Below are positions 24,294-37,467 of a DNA stretch of 64,000 nt, one piece after another. Every line of letters starts with the position of its first letter. Position 1 is the first letter of the stretch. The translations under genes were made by a program, and so were the position numbers. The stretch spans positions 62,001 to 126,000 of the forward strand of contig JAEPRB010000078.1 of assembly GCA_016758965.1 (NCBI GenBank), in the 5' to 3' direction. The notes below the pieces were generated by a model. The model made no database searches. It was given only the letters and a program-made list of their open reading frames with translations, and was not told the origin of the DNA. This stretch comes from Circinella minor. Lineage: Eukaryota; Mucoromycota; Mucoromycetes; Mucorales; Lichtheimiaceae.

Positions 24294-26293
24294 ATGATCA
24301 TCCGCAAAAAGGATATTAATAGCACTGTCGATATCGTTCATAAAAACAATAGCTACAATAGAGTGATACAACTTAACGACCTTTTTACTGTTCTTCCTTA
24401 TGAAGTTCTTTGTTCCATATTCTCTCATCTCAGTTGGGGTGATTTAGTATTATGCATGAGTATACATCCAACTTGGGCATCTTATATTCCACTTTATGCT
24501 AAAAACAAGTTAAGCACTTTTGAATTTCAAACCGATACACTTCAATTTCAACAATGTCGGATGGGGTTAGGTTCTCATGTCGAAAATGTTATTATGCATC
24601 AACTTATTGATGCTAATTGTGTTAACAAGGCTCTTGAAATACTTTTGGAACAAAAATGTTATAATATTAAAAAGCTCAGTGAGTATTATATAAAATTGCA
24701 AAAAAAAAAAAAAAGGAAAGAAAAGAATAAAACGGGAAAGTTAGTTTTTTTTAAAAGGTATAATACAACTGTATATACTAACACGAATATATAGAATTAA
24801 GCGAATGTCGCATTTCTCACCTGGAAAAGTTCATATCATTATTACGACAGTTGGATCGACATGAAACTTTAACGGAATTAACCTTTGAACTTCACCGGGA
24901 CCAAATACCTTATCGTCATATTGCTTCAGCATGTCCCAACTTGACCCATTTTTCTTGTGATTTGGAAGATATTACATATGAACCTAAGCTTCAGTATCAA
25001 CAACAATCTCTATCCAAGGCAACAGCGAATATACCCAACATCAATCATTTTATTCCCATGACAATGACGACACATATTACATATCTCTCAGTCAATATAT
25101 TATTACAACGTGACAATCGGCTTTATCCATTATTACAAATGTGTCCACAATTACACTGCCTCGTTCTTGGTTATGGGTTTTTTGTTCATGATGGCGATCC
25201 TGATCGCTGGTTAAAACCTTTGGACTTGAATATGGTTCTACAAATATGTCCACGGATTGCGTATTTTCAATGTAATTCGTGGGAAAATAATCCAGCTTGG
25301 ATCATGCACGCTAAAAAAAATCAACAACAAATGGGTGGATTACGAGAATTTATTACAGATCATGTTGGAATGTATGATAGTCAACAAATTATGCCTTTAT
25401 TAATAGAACATCGGAAAACACTACAAGTCATTAAATTAGGAAGTATTCGACAACAGCGACAAAGGATGAACAACGGCGTGGAGGAATCATGGTTACACAG
25501 TGTGGAACAAGAGATGGAAGAAAATGATGTTTATTTTGATCAATTACATACACTTGTTTTAAAGAATATCGAAATTGGAGAAGAGGACTTGATGGCAAGA
25601 TTTATCCGACGATGTCCTAATTTACAAGAGATCAGTTTGGATGGATGGTTAGTCAATGCACAGGTATTAAATGTCATAACAACTACATGTTCTTATCTCC
25701 GTCGGCTTGAATTAAAAAAGGGATCCAACACTATGGCAACAACAACAGGAGTAAATAATAAATCAGCGTCATTAGCTGCATCATCAACAACAACAGAAGA
25801 AGACTCGGAACGAAGAATTTTGCATTCATTGGTAAATTTAATAACACATGGATGTATGGTATTACAATCCATACGATTGCTTGGATTAAAATTTATAAAC
25901 GACACCATATTAATGACTTTATTTGGATTACAAAAAGTTGAATTGATCGATTTACCTAATATTTCAACTTTTGGAATGGAACAATTCACAAGTCGAATGA
26001 AAAATCGAAACCAAAAAATGAGTATTCGAACACTTGTGGTCAAGGATATGCGAGTGATCACAGGAGATGTTTTAATTGCATTAAACCGTTCCCATACGCT
26101 TCATACATTACAGTTATGTCGTTGTGGTATTTTACCCGATGTCGGATTATTGGATTTGATCACAAACAACAACAACAGACTCCAAACATTATGCATTGAT
26201 TGCTGTACTGTATCGTATGATATTGGTATTCAAATTCGAAAAAAGTTTGGTCAAGAATCTATAAGAGGTTTACCAGACTATTGGCCAGAATAG
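24294..26293 (+). CDS. F-box protein with leucine-rich-repeat-like C-terminal region
   Basis: Two exons, 24294-24678 and 24795-26293, give 627 aa. An F-box sits at about residues 24-62 (LFTVLPYEVLCSIFSHLSW, then DLVLCMSIHPTWASYI), with the usual LP..V...IF..L pattern. The long C-terminal part has irregular leucine-rich repeats with recurrent CP/CPNL segments (ACPNLTHFSCDLED, MCPQLHCLVLG, RRCPNLQEISLDG), typical of fungal F-box/LRR substrate receptors of SCF ubiquitin ligases. I chose the ATG at 24294 because the in-frame ATG at 24207 adds only a Ser/Leu-rich, UTR-like stretch. The target protein is unknown. Other fungal F-box/LRR proteins range from nutrient signalling to cell cycle control. 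Confidence 0.85.
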
Positions 26294-26404
26294 TAATTCT
26301 CCCCAACCATTCATCATTTATCCCGCATAAACTCGTATATACCCCAAAGTACCTCACAACACACCCTTTTTTTTTATTGTAGTATTATATATTTGTTATG
26401 ATAG

Positions 26405-26437
<33 letters not shown>

Positions 26438-27327
26438 TTTTTTTCTATCAGTTATCCCAAATCATATGCGTGTGACAAAAGATGAAAAGTGACATTTTTT
26501 TGATATCGAAATTTTTATACACATGTACATACTACTATTATTCCATATACACCTGAACCTACTTGCTATAAATACTGTATATACTTGCCTTTCCGTTTTT
26601 TCTTTTTGAATTTTTATTTCAGTTCAATATACATGAAATCATCAACATGAAGCAAATGAGTTACAAGAAGTTTCTCCTCTTTTTTTAACTAATTTATTGA
26701 AATAGTCATTTCAGAATGAAATGTACTTTATTTTTTTCTTGTTCCACATCTAGACTTAAATGTAGTGATGTCATTTTCATTAAGGTTTTATTTTTCTTGT
26801 TATGGAACGTATAAAACAAACATGAAATAGATATTTTGTTATCTATTTGTTACCAAATAGGTGAAAAATTATTAACTGACCTCACACAAATATGATAAAC
26901 CATATAGGTGAAAGGATCGGAAGCTTAATCCTAGTGCGTAATAATGGTAAGAAAAATGATAAAGTAATCTTTTTCTTAACTCTTATCAATTTCGAAAAAT
27001 GGCTTATCACGGATCAACTATTATTTTTATATATATGATTAGAAAAAAGCTTTTTACCTTTTTTTTTTTTTACGAGAAAAAAGAGAGAGTAATGTAGATT
27101 AAATTAACTAGTATTTCGTTCATAGAACATATAATACCTATACTTGCATTTGCATAAAATTTATATGCTTTTTTGTTTTGTATATAAATAGAAGTCAAAT
27201 ATTTGGATGTGTGAGTGTGTGTGTGCAGGAATCCCTTTTCTTTGTTTATCTTTTTTCTTTCTCTCTCTCTCTCTTTTTTCTCTTTTCTCTTTCGAAATAC
27301 TTTAATACATCCTTTATACAATAAATC
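26294..27327. other. Intergenic region before the 2OG oxygenase gene
   Basis: About 1 kb without coding signal. It contains a (TA)n microsatellite at 26404-26433 in the probable 3' UTR of the F-box gene. A CT-rich tract at about 27240-27290 lies just upstream of the ATG at 27328, a likely core promoter or transcript leader. Confidence 0.55.
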
Positions 27328-28977
27328 ATGACTGTAGCTGATATTTCACATATTCCCATCATTGATTTTTCTTTATTCAAGACTGATCCTGAACAATGTG
27401 GTAAACTTATTTTGGATGCTGCTCAAAATGTCGGTTTTTTTTATCTTCGTAACTTTGGCTTTACAAGGGATGAAGTAGAAGAAATGTTTTCTTTGGTAAA
27501 TATATATAGTTTATTTTTGTTATTGCTTGTTGTTATTGAACATATATAAGGAGCAAAATAAGACTAAATGTTTTTATATATGCTTTCTTAGTCAAAAAAT
27601 TTCTTTGACACACCAAAGGAAGAAAAGTCAAACTATGCTATCGATAAGGCAAATATCGGATATTCTTCTGTACGACAAGAAGCGTAAGATTTATATCTCA
27701 CTTATCTTTTATCACTTTTATTAGTACATGGTTGTCATAAATATGAAATCAGACTTATCTCATTTACCTAATCTGATTATAGTGTTGACCCAAAAAATTA
27801 TGGTAAAGGCGATTATAAAGAGTAAGTAGCAGTACACAGAAGTGTATAAATAGAGCAGAGGGATATAATATTATGTACAATAGTTATGAAAGGAGGAAAG
27901 TACGTAATAATAGTAAAAAAAAAAGGTTATTGACTATGAATTATCTTATTATAAACATATAATAGATCATTCCATATTACCAAGTTTAAAAATAATAAAC
28001 CAGCACAACCATTACCACCTGTATTCGATACTGAAAAAGATAAAGTGAACAAATTCGTCACGGTAAATGACTATTATCTCATAATGACGAGTTTTTTTTT
28101 AAAAAAAAATCATGGATTGACAACAGAAAGATAATTAACCTTCTCCTTTTTATTATTATTATTATTATTATTATTGTTGAATAATTTAGGGATGTCATAC
28201 TATTGTTACTCAAATAATGGAATGTTTAGCCATTGCATTAGAGGTGAGTTGGCTCGTGTGTGTGTTTTTTTTTTAAAAAAAAAAGAAGAGACGAGGATAA
28301 GGAGAATGGCCCGGAAGACGATATGAGAAAAAGAGATATGAGGAGGTGAGGGGAGTAGAAAATGATCAACATTTATCAAAAGAAAAAAAAAACAAGAACT
28401 TAAAAAAAAATTAAAAACATACATATCAAAACAGATTCCTGAATCTGAAGGTGGACGTACATGGTTCTCAAGTCGGCATGCTTATGATGATCCATCCAAT
28501 GATGTTTTACGTTTCTTACATTATCCTGCATTGGATCATCCTAATGAAGTGGATGATATCCGTATTGGTCGTCATTCAGATTATGGATCCTTGACTTTAT
28601 TATTTCAAAATGGAGTTGGTGGTCTTCAAATCCAAGCAAATCGTGATGCTCCTGATGAAGAAAGTATTAAATGGTTAGATGCCCCAGTAGTTGATGATTG
28701 TCTTACAGTTAACTTGGGTGATTGTCTAGAATGGTGGACTTGTAATGTCTTACGCTCAACAAAGCACAGAGTGATATTTACGCCAGCTACTCAAATGAAA
28801 CCTCGTTATAGTATGGCTTATTTCTGTCAAGGAGGTCAAGCAAAATTAGAGCCTGTACCAAGTCGGTTTATTCCCCAATCACAATCAAAGTTACTGAGAA
28901 CAAATGAAGATGGGTCACCATTAACTGCTGCTCAACATTTGGAAATAAGATTAAATGCAACTTATAGTAGCTATTAA
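27328..28977 (+). CDS. 2-oxoglutarate/Fe(II)-dependent dioxygenase, isopenicillin N synthase-like
   Basis: Six exons (27328-27495, 27592-27683, 27783-27821, 27966-28062, 28190-28243, 28435-28977) give 330 aa, the usual size of the family. The N-terminal DIOX_N part has IPIIDFS (residues 9-15) and AAQNVGFFYLRNFG. The catalytic domain has the iron-binding HxD (His197, Asp199 in GRHSDYGSLTLLFQ), the distal His261 (STKHRV) and the 2-oxoglutarate-binding Arg274 in RYSMAYF. All catalytic residues are present, so the enzyme should be active. Soluble fungal members act in secondary metabolism, gibberellin-like pathways or nucleotide/amino-acid catabolism; the substrate cannot be told from sequence. 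There is no biosynthetic cluster around it. Confidence 0.92.
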
Positions 28978-30118
28978 TGACTAATGTCTATCTATTTTTT
29001 TTTCTCTTTAAAAACCATATTTTCTCATGATAAATGATATCTTTTTTTTTTCTTTCCCTTTAACCCTCTCCCCGGCTATACTAATAATAATAATATATGA
29101 TCTGCTAAATAAGAAGAAATAAACTTTTCTGTATGTTTGAAGTAAACGTTTTGAAAGTGGTAATTATAATTGACATAGATGATTGCCACTCCTCAAATAA
29201 CTAAAAAAAGGAGGTTACGTAAAAATAATGATGTATATCATGTAAAGGTATAAATATAAAGCTTTCCATGATAGTATATTCTATGTGAGTAGCTAAAGAT
29301 ATATATATATATATATATATACTAGAGCAAGTAGTATAAAAAGAAAAGAATATATGAGTCAAGTAGCTAATAATATTTATGTCAGAAGCAAAGCTTTAAT
29401 ATAATGTATACAAACTATTTTTAGTTTTGACAGATTGAGAGGAGATTTTTATTTTTTTACCGAATATTTATTAGTGAGAAAGTACGTACACAATTGCATG
29501 AGCTATAGAAAAAGTAAAGCAGTAGTAAAGTTTAGTATAAGTAAAAGCAAGTTTTAAGTAATAAATTTATTTATATATATATTTATATGTCATATAATAC
29601 ACTTTTATACATTGGAAAACGTGGAGTTTTTTTTTTTATTGAAATAGCATTTAAAAAAAATAATATAGACAAATACATATTAATTCTCCTTTCACCCCTT
29701 AAGTGGTAGTAAACAAAAAAATGACATAAAAAAAAGGAAGATAAACAAATAAGGGGATAAATATATGGATACATAACCATTTTTGGTGATGAAATTCATC
29801 GCTAAAACGATTTCAAAGGAGTAAGGAAGGAAGGGGGGGGAGACAGTAAAGAAGGAGTTAGTATTAGTATTATTTTTTGGGGGTTATTTTATATATTGAA
29901 CACAACAGCAAGGAACCTAAAGAAGGGGTGAAAAGAGACAAAGAGAGTGAGAGACAGGTTTAAATCACAAATAATGTTTTTTTATAGAATTTAACATGAC
30001 TTTATTATTCTTTGTGCATTTTTTATTTTTATTTTATCCCTTCTGCTCCTCTTTTCTTTTTTTTCTTTTTTCCTTTTTGCTTCTTTGTTTACAATTACTT
30101 ACGAACAAATATTTAATA
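28978..30118. other. Intergenic region before the Rho GEF gene
   Basis: No gene. It contains a (TA)n tract at about 29300-29321 and an A/G-rich promoter-like stretch (29810-29965). A possible upstream in-frame ATG at 29996 would add 41 residues of Phe/Leu-rich sequence to the Rho GEF; I treat it as leader. Confidence 0.5.
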
Positions 30119-32663
30119 ATGGCAGCAACAAAAGCAGATCAATTAAATAATGATGTTTATGGATATAAACAAACAATATTATTGAATGATGAGATGCACC
30201 ATCACAATCGAACAGCATCTACTACACGTTCACCGTCATCCAATAATGAAGAAGAACCCACTATAATGCCACCACAACAAGAATCGTCATCACAACAACA
30301 ACAACAAATTTGGTCACCCAGCTGGTTAAGCAATTCAAGTCCTTTTTTAACAGATGAAATTTTTGGGGAACCCCCTTTTATTATTTCTTCTTCTTTAATT
30401 ACTTCTCCTCCATTAATACAAGAATCACGTCTTTTTGAAAAAGACGGGGAACAAAATCAACATCACTATAGCAACATTGACGATTCTCAATTTGATTCCT
30501 TGTTAACAACACTTTCTCCTACAATAACATATAATAATATCATGGACCAGGAACATTATTATCATAATAGAAATAAGTCACTATCTACATCCACACCTAA
30601 TCGATTACGTAACAAATTATCTTTTGCTTCCTTATTGAATAAAAAACAAGCTGATTCAACAACAACGACTCCAATCTCTGTTAATACATTATCCACATCA
30701 TCTTCTATTCCATATGACTTAGCCGAATGTGAACGCACATCGTCTTTTTCATTTAATGGTGATAACTATAGTACATCATCTTCAACTTCTGTTGTAGATA
30801 GTCTTGGACATCAACAACAAAATCAAAATCAACATTCAATTCATATTGCAACTCCAAAAACTTCACGTGGATTACGACGATCACCAACCAATGCAAGTAT
30901 CGAATCCACTGCATCTTCTTTAATAATGGCAACCACACAATCATTTCGTCGTGTCAAATCACTTCATCGAATACGTGAAAAGAAATTAGATTCAATGCCA
31001 TCTGCACCACGACCTTTTTCATCCAATTTTCATTTTTCTTCAGTTGATACAACTACCATTAACAATAGTGATATGACAATGACACCCACCAAAAATGGTG
31101 TTCATTCTTCTTCTTCTTCAAAAAAACTCAATAATGTGATTCAAGAATTATTGGATACAGAAATGGTTTATTTTCAAGACATGCAATTAATTTTAGATGT
31201 TTATAAAAATAAACCTGTTAATAATACACCTTTTCAATCATGGGAAATTAAAGCAATATTTGCCAATGTAACATCAATATTGGATTTTGAACGAACATTA
31301 ATTCCTTTATTAAATAATTCAAGTGTACAAGAAAGACCTGTTTATACCATTGGAAGAGTGTTTCTAGAAATAGTAAGTAGTTATATTATATAATGACGTG
31401 GTAAAAAAAAAATTTATGCATAAACAAAATTTTTAATTTCACATATTTAACAATTTTTTTTTTAATTAGATGCACAGAATGGATGATGTTTATTGTGCTT
31501 ATTGTAAAAGACATCAAGATGCAATGAATACTTTACAAAATGCTCAACAAACAAGACCAGAAGTCGTTGAATTTTTACAGGTAATAATAATAAAATTTGT
31601 CTTTGCGTCAAACCCAAAAATTTATTTTATTTCCGTATAAAAAAAAAATTAGTTATGCAATAATGAACTTGTTGGTCGAACCACAAGCTGGGATTTACCA
31701 AGTTTGTTGATTAAGCCAGTACAACGGGTACTCAAATATCCCTTGCTTTTTCAGGTAAGAATAAACAAATAATAAACTACTGTCATTGTTGTTATTTCTT
31801 TTTGTTGTTGTAATTGTTAAGAAAATAAAATAAAGAGGCGCTCATGGGAAAATACTAATAATAATGAATTATTAGGAAATGATTACTTTAACGAGTCCAG
31901 AAGAACATGGTCGTTTATTAGCTGCTGCACATGGTATTCAACAAATCGCTGATCATATTAATGAAACCAAACGACGTAAAGATCTTGTTGATATGATTGT
32001 TAGTGGTGATACCAAGACTGAATCACGCGTAGGTAAAACAAATCATGTGTGTAAGAAATGTGGAAGTAAAAAAAAAAAAAAAAAAGAAGCAAGATATTAT
32101 ATAATATGCGTGTTTGTGTAAGGGGGTTCATTATAAAAAGTATTAGTACATAATTCTCATTTATATATTTTGTATGTCTTTTTTATTATTATTTGTTCGC
32201 ATGAACTATATATAGAAAGTGTAAGTTATGGTTTCTTTTTTTTTGCATGAATAATTTTATACTTTTTTTTTTTTTGTTTATTTTTCTCATACCATATGAA
32301 ATAAATGAAACATAGACATGGAATCAATAAGTCGATTGCTCGTCGTGCATATCAATTTAAACAAGCAACCGGATTAACAAAGAAAAATACAGTAACACAA
32401 GATGCATTATTCGATGCCTTATATGAACGGTTTGAATATCAGCGAGGGCAAGGAAAACGATTTGTTCAAGATATGTTGGATTGGTCAGAACAAATTAAAA
32501 ATCATTGTACTATGATTGAATCTTTCGCAAGTACATTAAATGATTTTTATGATGGTTCTTCTTCATGGGGTCCAATTAGTTCTTTTAGTCAAGTTTCTTT
32601 TGAATGTATCGCTCAAGAAATGGTATATATATTTTATATTTATTTATTTATTGAGGATGTGTT

Positions 32664-32700
<37 letters not shown>

Positions 32701-34026
32701 CAGGAGTCGTAGTTTGTTTATTTAATAATAACAGCAATGATGAATTGATTATCTTCTAACCGAAAAAAGAAACATAATTACATATTTATTTAAATAGGAA
32801 ATACATGTCGAAAAGATTATTTCTGGTCGAGCTGAAGGCTATTTCGCACTTTTTGAAAAACCTGCACACGTTATTGCGAAACGAGCCAAAAAGCTATTGG
32901 ATCATGATCGAGCAGGAAATGATCGACAAAAAGATGATGCTTATATTGCTATCAATACCCAATTAGTAGAAGAATTACCACAATTTTTAAATTTGATTGC
33001 AGAATATTTTGAAATTATTTTACAAGAATTTAGTTCAGTGCAATGTCAAACATATCAACGGTTATGGCACGAATGGTTAAGATTGGAGATGATGTTTACT
33101 TCTGTAAAAGAGGATGTCGATAGTAATTGCAATAGTAGTAAAAACAATAATGTAGGTTTAACAACTACTATTTCTACATCATCAACATCGAAAACACAAC
33201 AGGAGAAACAAAATGAGAGTCAAAACCAAAGAAAAACTGAAAGCAAGGAAGGTAGTAATAATGATGACATAATTCAAGAATTTCAACAGCACATGCAGGC
33301 CGTACAAGAATGTATGGGAAGTATTTATTCAATTCAACAATATCGTCAACGCCAACAAAATCATTCAAATCGATCATCATTACAAACAAATACATCATCA
33401 TCTTTATCTTCAGAAGAGAGTGACTTATTGACATGGGAAGAAGCATTATTGCAAGCAACAGGTGGGACATCGAGTATTCGAACGACAGCTACTAGTGTAG
33501 CTGCATCATCCATGACAGGAAGAGGAAAGAAAAAACATGATTCAGGCGTAGCTGGTACGTTATTTTATTATATCATAGCAACAAGAATAGTTATATACTT
33601 TTATAAAAATATTAAATATTAATTGTAATATAATTATGCATAAAAAACATTATAGAGAGTAATAATAATACATTGTCATCCGCAGCAACGACTTCTGGAA
33701 TCAAAGATATTGTTATTCCGGATTCAAAAATTAGTACATCCGAAGGAGGATTAGGATCCTTATTTAGTAGTGATAATAATAATTCACCACAATTCCAATG
33801 TATTACTGTACAAGATTTTTATGCCGACAGTCAATCAGAAGATCATCTTACTATAAGAAAAGGAGATTTGTTACAGATATGGTTTCCTTCCAGACCACCA
33901 TTACTAGTGCCATCAATGGACGACGAAGATGATAAAAAAGATACAACGCCAGAATGGTGGTATGGTCGTTTAGTAGATACTGATTTATATGGATGGTTTC
34001 CAGGATCTTGTTGTCGTTCTATCTAA
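30119..34026 (+). CDS. Rho guanine-nucleotide exchange factor with DH, BAR and SH3 domains
   Basis: Exons 30119-31372, 31470-31580, 31653-31754, 31876-32028, (32216-32220), 32316-32622, 32798-33554 and 33656-34026 give 1019 aa in frame. A disordered Ser/Thr/Gln-rich N-terminus of about 330 residues contains basic patches. The DH (Dbl) domain follows (KKLNNVIQELLDTEMVYFQD; LIKPVQRVLKYPLLFQEMIT), the catalytic part acting on Rho/Cdc42 GTPases. A BAR-type helical domain (HGINKSIARRAYQFKQATGL; ALYERFEYQRGQGKRFVQDM; ALFEKPAHVIAKRAKKLLDH) should bind curved membrane. A C-terminal SH3 domain ends with EWWYGRLVDTDLYGWFPGSC. The layout resembles Tuba/DNMBP-type GEFs, suggesting a role in polarised growth or septation. 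The exon 4/5 junction is ambiguous: a 5-nt microexon, or donor use at 32049, which gives 1024 aa. Confidence 0.87.
32657..32695. repeat. (TG)n microsatellite in a Rho GEF intron
   Basis: About 15 TG units just inside the intron starting at 32623 (GTATAT donor). It is intronic and has no visible function. Confidence 0.93.
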
Positions 34027-34816
34027 CTAAACAAATTAAAAAAAAAACAACCTTTTATATACATTTAATATATGATACATAATTTTTTCTTTAATCTTTA
34101 CATATATTTTACTATTATTAATATTATTTACGTAGTGTGTTTTCTCTCTCTACTATTATTCCTTCTTATTTTTACGTATTACTCGAATTTTTGTTTCATC
34201 TACGTACATACTAGGCTCAATTTTTTTCTACTCACTGTTAACTTATTATTACTTTATTTTTATAATTATAACACAATTAATTTTGTACGTATAATAAAAA
34301 ATACAAAGAAAAAAGCCAAAAAAAAACATATATATATATTCTATAGTTTTTAAAAGTGATGGTGTTGATGAGTAGTATTGTTGTCGTCGTTCAGTAATAA
34401 ATAGTTAGTTAATAATGTAATAAAATATTTAAGAGCTCTTTTTTATTGTTGCTTGATAATCTCATGTTGGATGGGAATATTCTTCTACAACAGACCCAAA
34501 TTAACTCGACCCCGTCAAGCAAAGCCTCCCCTATAAATTCAAGTTTATGTTTACCTACAATTTTTAAAAAACACAAAAGTTGTCAATTATGCAAGTGCAT
34601 AAATAACCCCCCCCCAAAAAAAACAGCTTTGATATAATTCAATAAAGTTAAGTGTAACAATGATCGGTTTATTTTTTATTTTTTATAATAAGGATTGATA
34701 CGTATCAATACAACCAATATAAAAGTTTTAGATGGTCTAGTTCGTTTAAAAAAAATATGATAAAAAGTATTTTATACAAGATAATCAGTTTATTATATTT
34801 CCACTTTTTTTTTTTG
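34027..34816. other. Spacer between convergent Rho GEF and P450 genes
   Basis: The two flanking genes converge, so this stretch should hold both 3' UTRs. Open frames at 34072-34353 and 34446-34637 are low complexity (Phe/Tyr/Ile-rich) or lack any family resemblance. A C run followed by A occurs at 34607-34622. No gene is supported. Confidence 0.55.
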
Positions 34817-36785
34817 TTAAACCTTCTCCACCATTAATGTCATATTAGGTGTAGGTCTTAATGTTACTTGTTGCTTCATACGTGGTTCAAATCCAGGTTT
34901 TTCAGAAAACTTCAATTCCATAATCAATAATGCCATAATGATCTTGAATTCAATCAATGCAAAACGATATCCAATACACATACGACCTCCTTGTAAAAAT
35001 GGCATATAAACATAAGGATTTACTTGATCTGCTGGAGATTCATTCCATCGTGAAGGTCTGAAATTATTGACATCTTCTCCCCAATAATTTGAATCTGTAT
35101 GTGTCACCAAGGGTGAAATAAACAGGCGTGTTCCTTTAGGCACAACATGTTGACCACCGAGTACAGTGTTTTTAACACTGATACGCGTGGTCATGGGAAC
35201 GGGTGGATACAATCGCATTGTTTCTTTACATACATTGTTAAGTAAATTCAAGTTGTTGATAGCATCATAAGAAGGTAATTCTTGATTGTTATTATCGTTG
35301 TTGAATAAGTTATTTACTTCAGTTCGTAATTGATCTTGTATTTCGGGATGTTTAGCAAGAAGCCAAAGGCCCCACGATAAAGAAACAGCCGTTGTTTCAT
35401 GTCTAAAATAATACATAATTTGGATTATTATTAGAAAATGGAATAGAACGTTAATAAGAACAAAAGATTGAAAGGTTTTTTAAATGAGTCATGAATAACG
35501 TCTACGTATTATTATTATTTCTATATTCTACGTACCCAGCGGCCAAAAATGTTAAACATTGTGCTTGTAAATCTTTTGAACTCATGCCTTGACCTGTTTC
35601 TTCATCAATTTCACCAATCATTAAATCCAATAAATTACGACTCTTTTTATTCTCTTCTTTTTGTTGATTATCTTTGAATTGAGATTTTCCACGTTCTACA
35701 ATATGCATGGCTTCTTGATGTAATGTTTCAATATCACGTCGTAATGCTACATTTCTTTTTGTTGGTACATGTCGAAAAATCGGTATAAACAATGCCAAGA
35801 TACGTTGTATCGATGCTTCTCCACTAAATAAATCCATATAAGCCTGACTTAATCTACCACCACTTGTATTTGGATCAGCACCTTGAACAGTACCAAAATC
35901 AGCGCCAAATCCGGCAATACCAATCACATCCAAAGTAACCAAGTTTAAATCGGATGAAATTTTAATTTCAATTGGTTTGTTATCATTATTCTTGTTATCT
36001 GATATTAATTTGAGCCATTTGTTACGTAAATGAATAGCAGGAACAGCAATGGCAGGAACAAGTCCACGTAGTGCTTGAATTGAAAATGCAGGTGTAAGCA
36101 TCTTACGTTGATATTTATGAATATCACCCTAAAAAGTGGAATTTTTTTATTTTATTTTATTGAATCATACTTTAATATATTTTGTAAATGAACCGGAAAA
36201 TGGGATGTCATTTATTATTAACATCATACTTTACGTACCTCGACAAGTAATACACCTTCACCTACCACAGGTGCTAAAAATCTTCTTGTTTCACTTGGTT
36301 TAATAAAATCATATTGATTAATTGTCAATATCTCTTTAAGTATATTTGGATCTGTTATTAAAATACGAGGGGAATTCCATGGTCCATGATAACCTACTAC
36401 ACTACCAAATTGTTTGGACCATTTTTTATGTGGTGCAGCAGGCTATATATATATATATATATAAATTAGATTAAATCAAAAACACCATCTAATATTTATA
36501 ATTTAAAATAACATAAAATAATAAAAAAAAAAAAAAACTTACAGGTTCTTTAATAATTTCACGCATATTTCCAAGGAGCGGAATCCAATCCACTTTAGGA
36601 CCTGGAATTGAATTAACAGGATGAAGATAAAGTCGATAGATGAAATATTTTAAAATGATATAAAATGTGGTGCCACCAAGACCCCATTTTAATATTAATT
36701 GACGAGTCAATGTTATCGTTGTAACGGAAGTGGATGATTCTTTTAAATAAGAGTTTATCAATGGAATCAGAGTATTGCTTATCAT
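34817..36785 (-). CDS. Cytochrome P450 monooxygenase
   Basis: Four minus-strand exons (36785-36543, 36442-36239, 36128-35536, 35402-34817) give 541 aa. The N-terminus has a membrane anchor (about residues 30-50, LILKWGLGGTTFYIILKYFI) then the proline-rich hinge HPVNSIPGPK. The I-helix oxygen-activation motif AGHETTA is split by the last intron, the K-helix ExxR is in KETMRLYPP, and the haem loop FLQGGRMCIG fits FxxGxRxCxG, with the Cys as axial ligand. All key residues are intact, so an ER-bound monooxygenase is expected. The overall pattern looks like fungal CYP families related to CYP4/CYP5-type fatty-acid or xenobiotic hydroxylases, but the subfamily cannot be set. It needs an NADPH-P450 reductase, not encoded here. 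Confidence 0.94.
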
Positions 36786-37190
36786 ATTATCTTTGTTTTC
36801 CTTTCTTCAATTTTCAAACCAAAACCAAAACCAAAAATCAAAAATCAAAAATCAAAAAAATAAAATAAAAATGAGAAAGATATTACGATTTGCTTTTAGA
36901 AAGAAAAATATTATATATAGAAAAATAAAAAAAATAAAAAACTTCCATTTTAAGTTAAGTTGGTATGACAAACTTCTATTACATTTTCGGTAATGTTACG
37001 AATACTCAACGGATAAGCATTACGTGTGTGAGAGTAAGCATCTTTTTTTGAAAAAAAAAAAAAAAAAAACTTGTCATTACTGCTAAGGTTTTATATAATT
37101 AGTTGCTTAGCAACAATATAAAAAAAGAACACCATTTTGCCAAGAGTGACTAAAAAAAATACAAACATGAACCATCATGAATTTTCTTTC

Positions 37191-37242
<52 letters not shown>

Positions 37243-37467
37243 TGTGTGTAGAAATATATCCTTGCTACCTATACAGATCATTTACTTATATAATATAGCA
37301 AGAGCATGAATACCCTACATATAAAAAAAAAATTAAAACCCTTGGAAATTATTTAAACGCGAATTACCTACTTTTTTTTTTGTAGCTCAGCGGACCAACT
37401 AGGAGAGTGGCTTGAAAAGGACCTCCGGCTCGGTGATCATGCTCATTAACAAACGTTTGCGGGTCTA
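36786..37467. other. Divergent promoter region between P450 and RPB4
   Basis: The two genes are divergent, so both promoters lie here. Features seen: a short CCAAAA-type repeat at 36820-36836, an A run at 37050-37068, a TCTA/TA microsatellite at 37194-37237, and a less AT-rich block (37384-37467) that forms the presumed RPB4 5' leader. Confidence 0.55.
37194..37237. repeat. (TCTA)n-(TA)n compound microsatellite
   Basis: Several TCTA units run into about 14 TA units in the intergenic region between the divergent P450 and RPB4 genes. Confidence 0.93.

Noticed and set aside
29996..30118. Upstream in-frame start for the Rho GEF giving a hydrophobic N-terminus
   Set aside because: The extra 41 residues are Phe/Leu-rich from a T-rich leader; the ATG at 30119 in MAATKADQLNND is a better start and a signal sequence makes no sense for a cytosolic GEF.
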